From assembly GCA_021648755.1 (NCBI GenBank), contig JAKISG010000009.1, positions 1-64,000 on the forward strand: DNA of 64,000 nt. The letters are read 5' to 3'. Of this stretch, positions 42,201 through 52,152 are shown in pieces; positions within the stretch are counted from its first letter, which is position 1, and each line of letters starts with the position of its first letter. The DNA comes from Flavobacteriaceae bacterium (lineage in GTDB: Bacteria; Bacteroidota; Bacteroidia; Flavobacteriales; Flavobacteriaceae). Below the pieces are notes generated by a model. That model saw only the letters and a program-made list of their open reading frames with translations. It made no database searches and was not told where the DNA came from. The translations under genes were made by a program, and so were the position numbers.

Positions 42201-43892
42201 ATGTCAGATGATAAAAAAGTAATATTTTCAATGTCCGCTTTGAGCAAAAGTTATGATGGTGGAAACAAACAAGTATTAAAAAATATCTATTTAAGTTTTT
42301 TTTATGGTGCCAAAATCGGAATTTTAGGTTTAAATGGTTCTGGTAAATCAACTTTATTAAAAGTTATTGCTGGTATCGAAAAAAATTACCAAGGCGATGT
42401 TACATTTGCACCAGGTTATACCGTTGGTTATTTATCGCAAGAACCAGATTTAGATGAAGAAAAAACAGTTATAGATATTGTAAAAGAAGGAGTTGCAGAG
42501 ACTGTTGCTGTATTAGATTCGTATCATAAAATAAACGATATGTTTGGTTTAGAAGAGGTCTATAGCGATGCAGATAAGATGGAAAAATTAATGAATCAAC
42601 AGGCTATTTTACAAGATAAAATAGATGCAATGGATGCTTGGGAACTAGATACTAAACTAGAGATTGCTATGGACGCGTTGCGAACACCAACAGGAGATAC
42701 ACCAATTAAAAATTTATCTGGTGGTGAACGTAGAAGAGTCGCTTTATGCCGGTTATTATTACAACAACCAAATGTTTTATTATTAGATGAGCCAACTAAC
42801 CATTTAGATGCAGAATCAGTACATTGGTTAGAGCATCATTTGGCACAATATAAAGGGACTGTAATAGCAGTAACACATGATCGATATTTTTTAGATAATG
42901 TTGCTGGTTGGATTTTAGAATTAGATAGAGGTGAGGGTATTCCTTGGAAAGGAAATTATTCTTCTTGGTTAGCACAAAAGACAGATAGAATGGCGAAAGA
43001 AGAAAAACAAGAATCTAAACGTCAAAAAACATTAAGACGCGAATTAGAATGGGTTCGACAAGGAGCAAAAGGTCGCCAGTCTAAGTCAAAAGCAAGGTTA
43101 AGTAGTTATGAAAAGTTACTGAATCAAGATCAAAAACAGGTAGAAGAAAAATTAGAAATTTATATACCAAATGGTCCAAGGCTAGGAACAAATGTAATTG
43201 ATGCAAATGGCGTTTCGAAAGCCTATGGAGAAAAATTATTATATGATGCTTTAAACTTTTCATTACCTCCAAACGGAATAGTTGGTATTATTGGTCCAAA
43301 TGGAGCAGGAAAAACTACTATTTTTAAGATGATAATGGGAGAAGAAGAACCAGATAAAGGAGAATTTAAAGTAGGTGAAACTGTAAAAATAGCCTATGTA
43401 GATCAACGACACTCCAACATAGATTCTGAAAAAACGATTTGGGAAAATTTTGCAGACAGCCAAGAACAAATAATGATGGGTGGAAAAATGGTAAACTCAC
43501 GCGCATATTTAAGTCGTTTTAATTTTTCAGGCTCTGAGCAAAATAAAAAAGTAGCTATGCTTTCTGGAGGAGAAAGAAATCGGTTACATTTGGCAATGAC
43601 ACTTAAAGAAGAAGGTAACGTTTTATTATTAGATGAACCAACAAATGATTTAGATGTAAATACATTAAGGGCATTAGAAGAAGGTCTAGAAAATTTTGCA
43701 GGTTGCGCAGTAGTAATATCACACGACAGATGGTTTTTAGATAGAATATGTACACATATTTTGGCTTTTGAAGGCGAAAGTAATGTATATTATTTTGAAG
43801 GAAGCTTTACAGAATACGAAGCAAATAAAAAGAAACGTCTTGGCGGTGATTTAATGCCCAAACGCATAAAATACCGTAAGTTAATTCGATAG
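42201..43892 (+). CDS. ettA: Energy-dependent translational throttle protein EttA (ABC-F)
   Basis: EttA binds the ribosomal E site and gates translation according to the ADP/ATP ratio. The 563-residue protein has two ABC domains: GLNGSGKST (about 47-55), LSGGERRRVAL and LLLDEPTNHLD in the first; GPNGAGKTT, LSGGERNRLHL and LLLDEPTNDLD in the second, separated by a basic linker (about 250-310). The arm and Y-loop region fits EttA rather than Uup. There are no membrane segments. DUF423 follows 39 bases later on the same strand. Confidence 0.95.
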   Translation: MSDDKKVIFSMSALSKSYDGGNKQVLKNIYLSFFYGAKIGILGLNGSGKSTLLKVIAGIEKNYQGDVTFAPGYTVGYLSQEPDLDEEKTVIDIVKEGVAETVAVLDSYHKINDMFGLEEVYSDADKMEKLMNQQAILQDKIDAMDAWELDTKLEIAMDALRTPTGDTPIKNLSGGERRRVALCRLLLQQPNVLLLDEPTNHLDAESVHWLEHHLAQYKGTVIAVTHDRYFLDNVAGWILELDRGEGIPWKGNYSSWLAQKTDRMAKEEKQESKRQKTLRRELEWVRQGAKGRQSKSKARLSSYEKLLNQDQKQVEEKLEIYIPNGPRLGTNVIDANGVSKAYGEKLLYDALNFSLPPNGIVGIIGPNGAGKTTIFKMIMGEEEPDKGEFKVGETVKIAYVDQRHSNIDSEKTIWENFADSQEQIMMGGKMVNSRAYLSRFNFSGSEQNKKVAMLSGGERNRLHLAMTLKEEGNVLLLDEPTNDLDVNTLRALEEGLENFAGCAVVISHDRWFLDRICTHILAFEGESNVYYFEGSFTEYEANKKKRLGGDLMPKRIKYRKLIR

Positions 43893-43931
43893 CTTTAAAC
43901 CAAACAGCTTAAACTAAATTAAGTACATTTT

Positions 43932-44312
43932 ATGAAAAAAAACTTAAGCATTACAGCCATTTTAGGATTTTTAGCCATTTTATTAGGTGCTTTTGGAGCA
44001 CATGCCTTAAAAGAAAAATTAGGAACTGACCAATTAAAAGCATTTGAAACAGGAGTTAGGTATCAAATGTATCATGTAGTTGTACTTTTATTTGTTAATA
44101 CATACCCAAACTTCACTAACAAAACAAAAAATACAATTAGTATTTTATTCTTTATCGGAATTTTATTTTTCTCTGGTTCATTATACTTATTAACAACTAA
44201 AGTTATTATCTCAAAAATATTAGGTTTAATTACACCAATTGGAGGCTTGTTTTTAATGCTTGGCTGGCTCTTTTTATTTTATAATTTTTCAAAAAAAAGA
44301 AAAAATTTTTAG
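43932..44312 (+). CDS. DUF423 (YgdD-like) small membrane protein
   Basis: The 126-residue protein has four hydrophobic segments and the family motifs LGAFGAHALKEKL (about 18-30), FETGVRYQMYH and TPIGGLFLMLGWLFL. DUF423 members are inner-membrane proteins of unknown role. It follows ettA closely and precedes the separately promoted pckA. Confidence 0.9.
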   Translation: MKKNLSITAILGFLAILLGAFGAHALKEKLGTDQLKAFETGVRYQMYHVVVLLFVNTYPNFTNKTKNTISILFFIGILFFSGSLYLLTTKVIISKILGLITPIGGLFLMLGWLFLFYNFSKKRKNF

Positions 44313-44356
44313 TTAATAAAATATAAAAAAAAAAACACCCTTTTTAAAATATAATC

Positions 44357-44364
44357 TAAATTTG
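44357..44364 (+). promoter_or_regulatory. -7 promoter box (TAAATTTG) for pckA
   Basis: TAAATTTG is a perfect match to TAnnTTTG, 28 bases before the pckA ATG. The preceding bases are A-rich with no TTG at -33. Confidence 0.5.
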
Positions 44365-44392
44365 CAATATATAAACAATACTTCTAAAATAT

Positions 44393-46006
44393 ATGAATGC
44401 CAAAAACGATATTATAGCGAAATCAATTTCGTTAAGCGAATATGGAATAAATAATTCAAGTATAAAAAGAAACCTTAGTGCCAATGAATTAATACAAATT
44501 TGTATTGACAAAAACATTGGCAAAATAGCCGACAATGGTGCTTTAGCAGTAAATACTGGTGAATTTACAGGTAGGTCTCCAAAAGATCGTTTTATAGTAA
44601 AAGACGACATTACCAAAGATTTAGTTTGGTGGGACGGTAATATAAACTTACCTTTTGACGAAACTAAATTTGACAAACTCTATGATAAGGTTACTACTTA
44701 CCTTTCTACAAAAGAATTATATGTACGTGATGCTTTTGCAGGTGCAGATAATACAAATAAATTAGCCTTAAGAGTCATTACTGAATTACCTTGGGTTAGT
44801 TTATTTGCATACAATATGTTCCTTAGACCAACCGAGAAAGAATTGATTAACTTTGATGCTGAGTGGGTTGTGTTACAAGCGCCTTCGTTTATGGCTGTAG
44901 CCGATCAAGACGGTACAAGACAACATAATTTTAGTATTTTAAGTTTTAAGCGTAAAGTTATCTTGATAGGAGGCTCAGGTTATACTGGCGAAGTTAAAAA
45001 AGGGATTTTTTCTGCTTTAAATTTTATTCTTCCTGTATTTAAAAATGTTTTTCCGATGCATTGCTCGTCTAATATTGGTAAAAATGGGGAAACTGCTATA
45101 TTTTTTGGATTATCAGGAACTGGTAAAACAACATTATCCGCAGATGTACACCGCAAATTAATTGGCGATGATGAGCATGGTTGGACAGCAACTAATGAAA
45201 TTTTTAATTTTGAAGGTGGTTGCTATGCAAAAGTAATTGACTTATCTGCTAAAAATGAACCAGAAATATATGCTGCAATTAAAAAAGGAGCATTATTAGA
45301 AAATGTAATTTTTAAACAAGGTACTAACGAGGTTGATTATAAAGATGTTTCTATAACACAAAACACAAGAGTTAGTTATCCTATTGACCATATTGAAAAT
45401 ATACAAGTTCCATCTATTGGTAAAAATCCTAAAAATATATTCTTTTTAACTGCCGATGCTTTTGGCGTGTTGCCTCCAATTTCTAAATTAACTCCAGGTC
45501 AAGCAGCTTATCATTTCATTTCTGGTTATACTGCAAAAGTTGCTGGTACCGAAGCAGGCGTTACGAAACCTATACCTTCATTTTCTGCTTGTTTTGGAGC
45601 ACCATTCATGCCTTTGCACCCTGCAAAATATGCTATGATGTTAAGTAAAAAAATAGCAAAACATAAAGTCAACGTTTGGCTAGTTAATACTGGCTGGACA
45701 GGTGGCCCTTATGGAGTTGGAAACAGAATAAAACTAAAATACACAAGAGCAATGATTAATGCCGCTTTAGATGGTAAATTAGACCATGTTTCATTTGTTG
45801 AACACTCTATTTTTAAACTAGCAATGCCTACTTCTTGTGAAAATGTACCAACCGAAGTCTTAAACCCTAAAAATACTTGGGCAGACAAAAAAGCATATGA
45901 TAAAAAAGCAAGACATCTTGCCAAATTTTTTCACGAAAACTTTAAAACTTTTGAAGCAGGTGCTAATAAAGAAATTTTAGAAGGAGCCCCCGATTATAAA
46001 AAGTAA
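44393..46006 (+). CDS. pckA: Phosphoenolpyruvate carboxykinase (ATP)
   Basis: This gluconeogenic enzyme converts oxaloacetate and ATP to phosphoenolpyruvate, CO2 and ADP. The 537 residues include FTGRSPKDRFIV (about 54-65), the P-loop GLSGTGKTTLS (about 239-249), the metal-binding LIGDDEHGW and EGGCYAK, and the C-terminal GWTGGPYGVG. Length is normal for the ATP-type enzyme. It is monocistronic by its own promoter box, followed 43 bases later by the DUF2520 gene. Confidence 0.97.
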   Translation: MNAKNDIIAKSISLSEYGINNSSIKRNLSANELIQICIDKNIGKIADNGALAVNTGEFTGRSPKDRFIVKDDITKDLVWWDGNINLPFDETKFDKLYDKVTTYLSTKELYVRDAFAGADNTNKLALRVITELPWVSLFAYNMFLRPTEKELINFDAEWVVLQAPSFMAVADQDGTRQHNFSILSFKRKVILIGGSGYTGEVKKGIFSALNFILPVFKNVFPMHCSSNIGKNGETAIFFGLSGTGKTTLSADVHRKLIGDDEHGWTATNEIFNFEGGCYAKVIDLSAKNEPEIYAAIKKGALLENVIFKQGTNEVDYKDVSITQNTRVSYPIDHIENIQVPSIGKNPKNIFFLTADAFGVLPPISKLTPGQAAYHFISGYTAKVAGTEAGVTKPIPSFSACFGAPFMPLHPAKYAMMLSKKIAKHKVNVWLVNTGWTGGPYGVGNRIKLKYTRAMINAALDGKLDHVSFVEHSIFKLAMPTSCENVPTEVLNPKNTWADKKAYDKKARHLAKFFHENFKTFEAGANKEILEGAPDYKK

Positions 46007-46049
46007 AAACGTTGCTTAAACCTCTTTACTTTTTACCTATCTTAGCAGT

Positions 46050-46805
46050 ATGATTAAGGTAGTTATACTCGGTAGTGGAAATGTTGCAATACATTTAACA
46101 AAAGCATTTCTTAAAAGTAAGAAAATTAAAGTTATTCAAGTGTATTCTCGTAAGAATAATCCTATATTTTTTATAAAAAAAAATATTGAAATTACAAATC
46201 AATTAAACAAATTGAAAGATGCTACTTTGTATATTATTGCTATTTCAGACGATTCAATTTCTAGGTTTTCAAAACAATTAAATTTGAACAATAAATTAGT
46301 TGTACATACTTCTGGTTCAATGGCTTTGCAAGACTTACAATGTAATGCTAGAAAAGGTGTTTTTTATCCGTTACAAACCTTAAGTAAAAATGCTAAAGTT
46401 AGTTTTAAAAAAATTCCTATTTGTCTAGAGTCTGAAAATGAAAAAGACTATAAATTATTAGAAAAAATAGCAAATTCTATTTCCACAAAAGTATATAAAG
46501 TAAATTCTGAACAAAGAAAATATTTACACTTAGCGGCAGTTTTTGTGAATAATTTTACAAATCATTTATATAAAATAGGTCATGATATATGTACTGAAAA
46601 AGAAGTGTCATTTGCAATATTAAAACCACTAATACAAGAAACTGCCAAAAAAATAAAACACCTTTCTCCAAGTAAGGCACAAACAGGACCTGCAAAAAGA
46701 AAAGATATAAAAACAATCAAAAATCATTTAAATTTATTAAATAAGAAACAACAAGAAATATATAAATTATTAACAAAATCAATTTCTCACCTGCCGATTT
46801 TATAA
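46050..46805 (+). CDS. Rossmann-like DUF2520 protein
   Basis: The 251-residue protein has an N-terminal NAD(P)-binding fold (VVILGSGNVAIHLTKAF, about 3-19), the strands TLYIIAISDDSI and VVHTSGSMALQDL, and a C-terminal helical domain with LHLAAVFVNNFTNHLY typical of the Rossmann-like/DUF2520 pair related to 6-phosphogluconate dehydrogenase-type dimerisation domains. The substrate is unknown. A TATCTTAG box ends four bases before the ATG, hinting at a leaderless start. Confidence 0.88.
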   Translation: MIKVVILGSGNVAIHLTKAFLKSKKIKVIQVYSRKNNPIFFIKKNIEITNQLNKLKDATLYIIAISDDSISRFSKQLNLNNKLVVHTSGSMALQDLQCNARKGVFYPLQTLSKNAKVSFKKIPICLESENEKDYKLLEKIANSISTKVYKVNSEQRKYLHLAAVFVNNFTNHLYKIGHDICTEKEVSFAILKPLIQETAKKIKHLSPSKAQTGPAKRKDIKTIKNHLNLLNKKQQEIYKLLTKSISHLPIL

Positions 46806-46856
46806 GTGTTTAGAAGTCTATATTTTTAAACCCAAATAGCAATACCAAGTCTATTT

Positions 46857-47363
46857 TTATTCTACTTTAATAAAATCGGTATAATAAAATTCTAAGTGTT
46901 TACCATTAATAACTTCGTTAGTAGCGTATTTAATTCTTAAGGCTGTATCATTATCGTTAAATGTAAAAACGGGCATAATCTCTTTAGTAAAATTAACATT
47001 ATCTACCTCACAGGTATAAGAGGTAATGATTCTATATTCTTTATTTATTTCTTCCCATTTTCCAAGAGTAAATGTAGGTCTTGTTTTTTCAATACAAACT
47101 TCATTTACTTCATCGGTAAAGAATTCTGTAATTAATAGCGTTCCATTTTCTAAAAAATTAAAACTACTTTTTTGAGCACATTCATTGTAAGCATTCTCAC
47201 TTGTAGTTTGATCAGTATAGATTTCTCCTTCTTTTATTGGTTTCCAAATCCCGACAACATGATTTAGAACTTTCGACTCTTCATTGCTATCTTTTGAACA
47301 TGATTCAAAAATGAGAAGCCCAATTAGAAGTCCAATAATTATTTTTAATTTTTTTATTTTCAT
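46857..47363 (-). CDS. Lipocalin-like lipoprotein, unknown function
   Basis: The 168-residue protein has a lipobox signal (LLIGLLIFESC, Cys near 22) followed by SKDSNEE. The mature part has VVGIWKPIKEGEIY, NFLENGTLLITEF and KWEEINKEYRI, the pattern of lipocalin-like domains (W near the start of a beta barrel). No enzymatic residues are seen. It is likely an outer-membrane lipoprotein. It lies 70 bases downstream of the beta-helix protein on the same strand. Confidence 0.65.
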   Translation of the reverse strand: MKIKKLKIIIGLLIGLLIFESCSKDSNEESKVLNHVVGIWKPIKEGEIYTDQTTSENAYNECAQKSSFNFLENGTLLITEFFTDEVNEVCIEKTRPTFTLGKWEEINKEYRIITSYTCEVDNVNFTKEIMPVFTFNDNDTALRIKYATNEVINGKHLEFYYTDFIKVE

Positions 47364-47431
47364 ACCTTAATTTTTTACTTTAATTAAATGTTTATTTTTT
47401 TTAATTAAAATCATAACCTCTTTAAATAGTT

Positions 47432-48808
47432 CTAAATACCTTTAAAGTGTTTTTTAAAAACTTCTAAACCACTTGCGCTACCAGTAATACTCAGATTATC
47501 TCTAGTAAAATAATCAATACTACTATTTTGAATTTGATTAATTTCAATTTTAAATTTTTTTTCATTAACATGCTCAGAAGTAATTAATTTTAAATTATGA
47601 ATATGAATATTATTTGTTGCACTATCCTCGGATTTTCGTATGATTATGGCTTTAGTTGTTGTGTTTAGAGTGTTGTCTACAATGGTAATATCTACTGCGC
47701 TAAGGTTTTTAACTCCTACAATATTTATAAAAGGAGTAATGTTACCACCTGTTGCTCTAATATCTCTTAAATTTACATTTGTAGAATTGAGAATATATAA
47801 TGGAGGAAAATCTGTTTTTTTTAATCTTATATTGTTTAATTTAATTCCAGTACTATTGTGAATAATACAACCATACCTCTGTGTATTATCTACTTCAACA
47901 TCTGTTATTGAAATATTTTTTACATAATGTATATTGATACCGTATCTATTATCACGATCAGGCGGATAGTGCCCTGTGCGAGTAATTTTTCCTGAAAACA
48001 CTTGAACATTTTCTGTAATTCTAGTTTCATAATAACGGTCCTCTACAATTTGTAAGCCATTAGTAGAGGTTCTATCAATAAAAAAATCTTTTAAGATGCC
48101 ATTTCGAGCTCCTATTAAACCGATACCACGAGCCATAGAACCATATACTTTAATTTTTTCTAAAAGAAAATTTGAAGATTCAGGACCGCTTTTATAATCA
48201 ACAATCGCAACACCATCATCTCCAGTATGCTTTGTTTCTAAGTTATAGGCAGTAATATTTGAGGTATTTGCATAATGTATTCCGTCTGCTAAAGAGCCTT
48301 CTACATATAAATCTTTTGTAGTAACACCATCGCATTTACTAAAATGAAACCCAGCTCCTGGCGCATAATATAAAGAAGAACGTAGTACTTCTACATTTGT
48401 TGAGTTCCCTATCAATAAACCTGCACCCCAATGACTGCGTTCTGCCTCTGGATTTTGTACATGTATGAATTTAATATCAGATATTTTTATACTATTTGAA
48501 TTAAAAATTCGCATTCCGCCTTCTAACCCATCTATAAATTTAAATACAGTTTGTCCATAAGTGCTACCTTGTATATTTACATCATGATCATCTATCCTAA
48601 ATGGATTTTCTAATTCAAAAGTACCAGATCTACATTTAATTATATAACCATCACTGATGAACTGTATAAGTTCTGCTGTCTGTTGTGTTGCATTACCCAT
48701 TGTAGCATCGCTTGGCCAAGTAATTTCTTGATTTTTGCTAGAGTTATTGGCAACTGTATTAATTACGATACTAGTAATTAATAATATGATTTTGAGGGAA
48801 TTTTTCAT
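47432..48808 (-). CDS. Secreted right-handed beta-helix protein
   Basis: The 458-residue protein has a signal peptide (about 1-21) and then repeated short beta-helix rungs such as GLLIGNSTNVEVLRSSL, GIHYANTSNITAYNLE and GCIIHNSTGIKLNNIRL, as in parallel beta-helix/PbH1 repeats of pectate-lyase-like and polysaccharide-binding proteins. No clear catalytic triad is visible, so an enzyme activity cannot be assigned. Probably periplasmic or surface-exposed. The lipoprotein gene follows it. Confidence 0.8.
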   Translation of the reverse strand: MKNSLKIILLITSIVINTVANNSSKNQEITWPSDATMGNATQQTAELIQFISDGYIIKCRSGTFELENPFRIDDHDVNIQGSTYGQTVFKFIDGLEGGMRIFNSNSIKISDIKFIHVQNPEAERSHWGAGLLIGNSTNVEVLRSSLYYAPGAGFHFSKCDGVTTKDLYVEGSLADGIHYANTSNITAYNLETKHTGDDGVAIVDYKSGPESSNFLLEKIKVYGSMARGIGLIGARNGILKDFFIDRTSTNGLQIVEDRYYETRITENVQVFSGKITRTGHYPPDRDNRYGINIHYVKNISITDVEVDNTQRYGCIIHNSTGIKLNNIRLKKTDFPPLYILNSTNVNLRDIRATGGNITPFINIVGVKNLSAVDITIVDNTLNTTTKAIIIRKSEDSATNNIHIHNLKLITSEHVNEKKFKIEINQIQNSSIDYFTRDNLSITGSASGLEVFKKHFKGI

Positions 48809-48962
48809 ATTAGTCTATTTTACTAAGTTATATACTTACTTACTTATAATTGTAACTGGTAAATATAAAATATTATTCTAACATACAGAAAGTTTAGCAC
48901 AAATATTATTAGGTATAAAATTGATTTAAATAAGCAGATTTTAGTAAAAAAAGTGACTTTAT

Positions 48963-49706
48963 CTACAAGCCTCTTTCTTTTTGAATAGTTTCGTAAGCTT
49001 CTTGTATTTGTCTAAATTTTTCTGTAGCACCTTTTATGTGTTCTTCACCTAAATGTTTTAATTTATCTGGGTGGTGTTTTTTTACCATTTTTCTATAGGC
49101 TTTTTTAACTTCAATATCTGTAGCGTTTTTGTCGATTTCTAAAATTTTATAAGCATTTAATGTAACATCATAAAACATTGCTTTGATAGATTCAAAATCT
49201 AGTTGACTAACATATAAATAACCAGAAATTTTTCTAATTTCTTCAATTTCTATTTCATGTACTTCTCCATCTGATTTAGCGATACCAAATAAAAAATGAA
49301 CCAATTGCAATCTAGATGAATGGTTCATATGTTCCCTAATTTGCGCACAAATTTTAGTGGTTGCTATTTTTTTCTTTAAGACACCATTAAATAATTTAAA
49401 TGCATTTTCGGCACGTTTATCTCCATACATGTCTACAAAATACTTACGAACATAATCTAATTCATTTTTTTTAACATGACCATCTGCTTTGATAACAACA
49501 GCAGATAGAATTAAAAAACTCAATTCAAAATCGCCTGATTTTGTATAATTTACCTTTGATTTTCTTTTAGAGTTGTATGCTATTTTTTTTTGATTTTTAT
49601 TTGCAGAACTAACTGCTGAACCTAAAAACATTCCTATTATTGCACCTATTGGACCACCAAAGGCCCAGCCTAAGCCTGCGCCTAACCATTTTGCGTAATC
49701 TGCCAT
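48963..49706 (-). CDS. TerB-DnaJ domain protein (DjlA-like)
   Basis: The 247-residue protein starts with a glycine-rich hydrophobic stretch (WLGAGLGWAFGGPIGAIIG, about 6-24), then a TerB-like helical domain (about 60-165, LILSAVVIKADGHVKKNELDYV and IAKSDGEVHEIEIEEI), and ends with a J domain (AYKILEIDKNATDIEVKKAY, HHPDK at about 222-226). This is the DjlA layout: a membrane-anchored cochaperone for DnaK. The canonical first helix is less hydrophobic than in E. coli. It has no close partner gene. Confidence 0.88.
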   Translation of the reverse strand: MADYAKWLGAGLGWAFGGPIGAIIGMFLGSAVSSANKNQKKIAYNSKRKSKVNYTKSGDFELSFLILSAVVIKADGHVKKNELDYVRKYFVDMYGDKRAENAFKLFNGVLKKKIATTKICAQIREHMNHSSRLQLVHFLFGIAKSDGEVHEIEIEEIRKISGYLYVSQLDFESIKAMFYDVTLNAYKILEIDKNATDIEVKKAYRKMVKKHHPDKLKHLGEEHIKGATEKFRQIQEAYETIQKERGL

Positions 49707-49813
49707 TCTTTTATTTATTTAGCGTAATTTGTTATTAATTTAATAAGTCTCTAAAAATAGACCTTTTTTTACGGTATCAAAAATACATTTTTCTAAGTAA
49801 AATTAAATTTGAT

Positions 49814-50584
49814 TTAAAATATTTTTCTTATCATACGTAGTTTGTGTGTGTGCCTATTTGTTTCTTCATTATAAATGCCACTTTGGTCTAAACGGTCTAA
49901 GCGCACTTTGCCACTTGCATGAATTATATAGTTATTTGTTAAAATAATACCAACGTGAATAATATTACCTTCGTCATTATCAAAAAAGGCTAAATCTCCA
50001 GGCTCACTTTCTTCAATAAAACTCAAAATACTACCTTGTTTTGCTTGTTGCGAAGCATCTCTGAATAATTTATAACCATTCATTCTATATACTATTTGTG
50101 TAAAGCCAGAGCAGTCAATACCAAATGGAGATTTTCCTCCCCAAAGATATGGCGTATTGAGATAAACAAATGCAGTTTCGATAATTTCGTTTTTTAAAAG
50201 GCTTCCTTTTTTTATAATTCCATCAAATTTATATTCAGTGTCATTTATATAAAACGTATTATTTTTATAATTTGGTAAAATAGAGCCAATTGATAAAGAA
50301 ATTAAATTAGTATTTTTAGTCGTTGCAAAGTTCAATAGTTCATTTGAAAAAACGACATTGCTTTCTTGCAATTTATTAAAAGTATTTTCAGTAATTTTTT
50401 CTACTTGCTTCTCATCAACCCAACCTTGATAACTATCAAATGCTAATTTGACATATAACCATTGCTTTTTTTGTTCTAAAACTTTAAAGTGTTCACCAAA
50501 GAGTAATTGAGAAACCATTTCGCTTTTATCGCTCGGTTCTGCACGTAAAGGAATTGTATTAAGATTACAAATACCGAATTTCAT
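49814..50584 (-). CDS. NlpC/P60-family peptidase with SH3-like domains
   Basis: The protein hydrolyses peptidoglycan stem peptides or similar bonds. N-terminal bacterial SH3-like segments (VSQLLFGEHFKVLEQKKQWL, then DSYQGWVDEKQ) precede the catalytic domain, with the cysteine in FGIDCSGFTQ and histidine in NIIHVGIIL. I chose the ATG at 50584 (MKFGICNLNTIPLRAEPSD); the longer TTG start at 50605 would overlap the thiolase stop and is unlike the family. No signal peptide is visible, so it may act in the cytoplasm or need another export route. It follows thiolase by seven bases. Confidence 0.87.
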   Translation of the reverse strand: MKFGICNLNTIPLRAEPSDKSEMVSQLLFGEHFKVLEQKKQWLYVKLAFDSYQGWVDEKQVEKITENTFNKLQESNVVFSNELLNFATTKNTNLISLSIGSILPNYKNNTFYINDTEYKFDGIIKKGSLLKNEIIETAFVYLNTPYLWGGKSPFGIDCSGFTQIVYRMNGYKLFRDASQQAKQGSILSFIEESEPGDLAFFDNDEGNIIHVGIILTNNYIIHASGKVRLDRLDQSGIYNEETNRHTHKLRMIRKIF

Positions 50585-50591
50585 ATTATGC

Positions 50592-51767
50592 TTAAATTTT
50601 TTCAATCACAATTGCACTTGCACCACCACCGCCATTGCAAATTGCAGCCGCACCAATTTTTGCATTATTTTGAGTTAAAACATTTAGTAAAGTTACAATT
50701 ATTCTAGAGCCAGAACTTCCTAAAGGGTGACCTAAAGAAACTGCGCCACCATTTACATTTACTTTATTAGCATCTAGTCCTAAAATTTTCATATTTGCCA
50801 GTCCAACAACAGAAAATGCTTCATTAAATTCAAAATATTCTACTTCGTCTAAGTTGATATTTGCTTTATGTAAAGCTTTTGGTAAAGCTTTTGCTGGTGC
50901 AGTAGTAAAAAGTTCTGGTTCTTGTGCCGCATCAGCATACCCTCTAATAATCGCAAGAGGCTTTAACCCCAACTCATCTGCTTTCTCTCTGCTCATAATA
51001 ACTAAAGCGGAAGCACCATCGTTTAATGTTGATGCGTTTGCTGCTGTAACTGTACCCTCTTTAGTGAAAACAGGCCTAAGGTTAGGAATTTTTTCTAACT
51101 TCACATTTTTATATTCTTCATCTTCGTTAAATAAAATGGGGTCTCCTTTTCGTTGAGGAATTTCAACAGGTATTACTTCATTATCAAATTTACCATCTTT
51201 CCATGCAATTGTTGAACGGTTATAAGATTCAATAGCAAAACTATCTTGATCTTCTCTAGAGAAGTTATATGTAGTTGCACATAAGTCACCGCAAGTCCCC
51301 ATATGTTTTTGGTCATAAACATTTGTTAAACCGTCTAAAAGCATTCCGTCAAGAAGGTTAATATTTCCTAATTTTTGACCTGTTCGGGCTTTTAAATAAT
51401 GTGGTACTGACGACATATTTTCCATACCACCTGCAATAATTATATTTGCATCGCCACATTTGATTGCTTGTGCTGCTAACATAACTGCTTTCATTCCAGA
51501 GGCACATACCTTATTAATCGTTGTACAAGGTACTGTATTTGGTAAGCCTGCAAAAATAGCAGCCTGTCTAGCAGGAGCTTGTCCTAAACCAGCTTGCAAA
51601 ACATTACCCATATATACTTCATCTACCAATTTTGGGTTTAGATTTATTTTTTTTAATGCAGATTTGATTACTGTTGCACCTAATTTTGTTGCAGGTACAG
51701 AAGATAGGCTTCCTAAAAAACTCCCCATTGCTGTTCTTACTGCTGAAACTATGACAACTTCTTTCAT
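50592..51767 (-). CDS. Acetyl-CoA C-acetyltransferase / acyltransferase (thiolase)
   Basis: This thiolase condenses or cleaves acyl-CoA units. The 391 residues have the nucleophilic cysteine in NKVCASGMKAV (about C88), the second-site loop NVNGGAVSLGHPLGSSG (about 337-353) with the conserved histidine, and the final CNGGGGASAIVIE with the general-base cysteine. This is the biosynthetic/degradative AtoB-FadA type; which direction is used cannot be told. The NlpC/P60 gene follows seven bases after its stop. Confidence 0.95.
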   Translation of the reverse strand: MKEVVIVSAVRTAMGSFLGSLSSVPATKLGATVIKSALKKINLNPKLVDEVYMGNVLQAGLGQAPARQAAIFAGLPNTVPCTTINKVCASGMKAVMLAAQAIKCGDANIIIAGGMENMSSVPHYLKARTGQKLGNINLLDGMLLDGLTNVYDQKHMGTCGDLCATTYNFSREDQDSFAIESYNRSTIAWKDGKFDNEVIPVEIPQRKGDPILFNEDEEYKNVKLEKIPNLRPVFTKEGTVTAANASTLNDGASALVIMSREKADELGLKPLAIIRGYADAAQEPELFTTAPAKALPKALHKANINLDEVEYFEFNEAFSVVGLANMKILGLDANKVNVNGGAVSLGHPLGSSGSRIIVTLLNVLTQNNAKIGAAAICNGGGGASAIVIEKI

Positions 51768-52152
51768 TTTTTGATATTTTAAATTAATAATTGCGAAATT
51801 AATAAATTTAAACGATAGGTATAAATTTTTAGTCTCTATTTTTTTTTAGACTTGAAATCAATTTAATTATTACCTTGAGTTCCATAAGTGCTTATGCTAC
51901 AAAGGCTAACAGTTATTTATCTTTTTTGTAATCAAAAATTTTGCAAATTCAAAGTATTGTAAAATATTTTTTTTATAAATAATACCGTTTTAATTACTTT
52001 TTTAGTGGTTACTCTTTTTAGTTTTTTATCCAAAAAGTATATAAAAAAAGATATATCTAAAAACTTTAATAAAATTGTAACAATTTAACTTAATTAACTA
52101 CTAATAATTTATGTAAATTTGCAGACATTAAATAATTAAAACAAACAATAGT
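51768..52152. other. Intergenic region between thiolase and the M16 pair
   Basis: These 385 AT-rich bases separate divergent genes and show no open frame of note. The only recognised element is the TAAATTTG box at 52114-52121, 31 bases before the M16 start. Confidence 0.5.
52114..52121 (+). promoter_or_regulatory. -7 promoter box (TAAATTTG) of the M16 peptidase operon
   Basis: TAAATTTG matches TAnnTTTG, 31 bases before the first M16 ATG. A TTG lies too far upstream (36 bases) to be a standard -33. Confidence 0.5.
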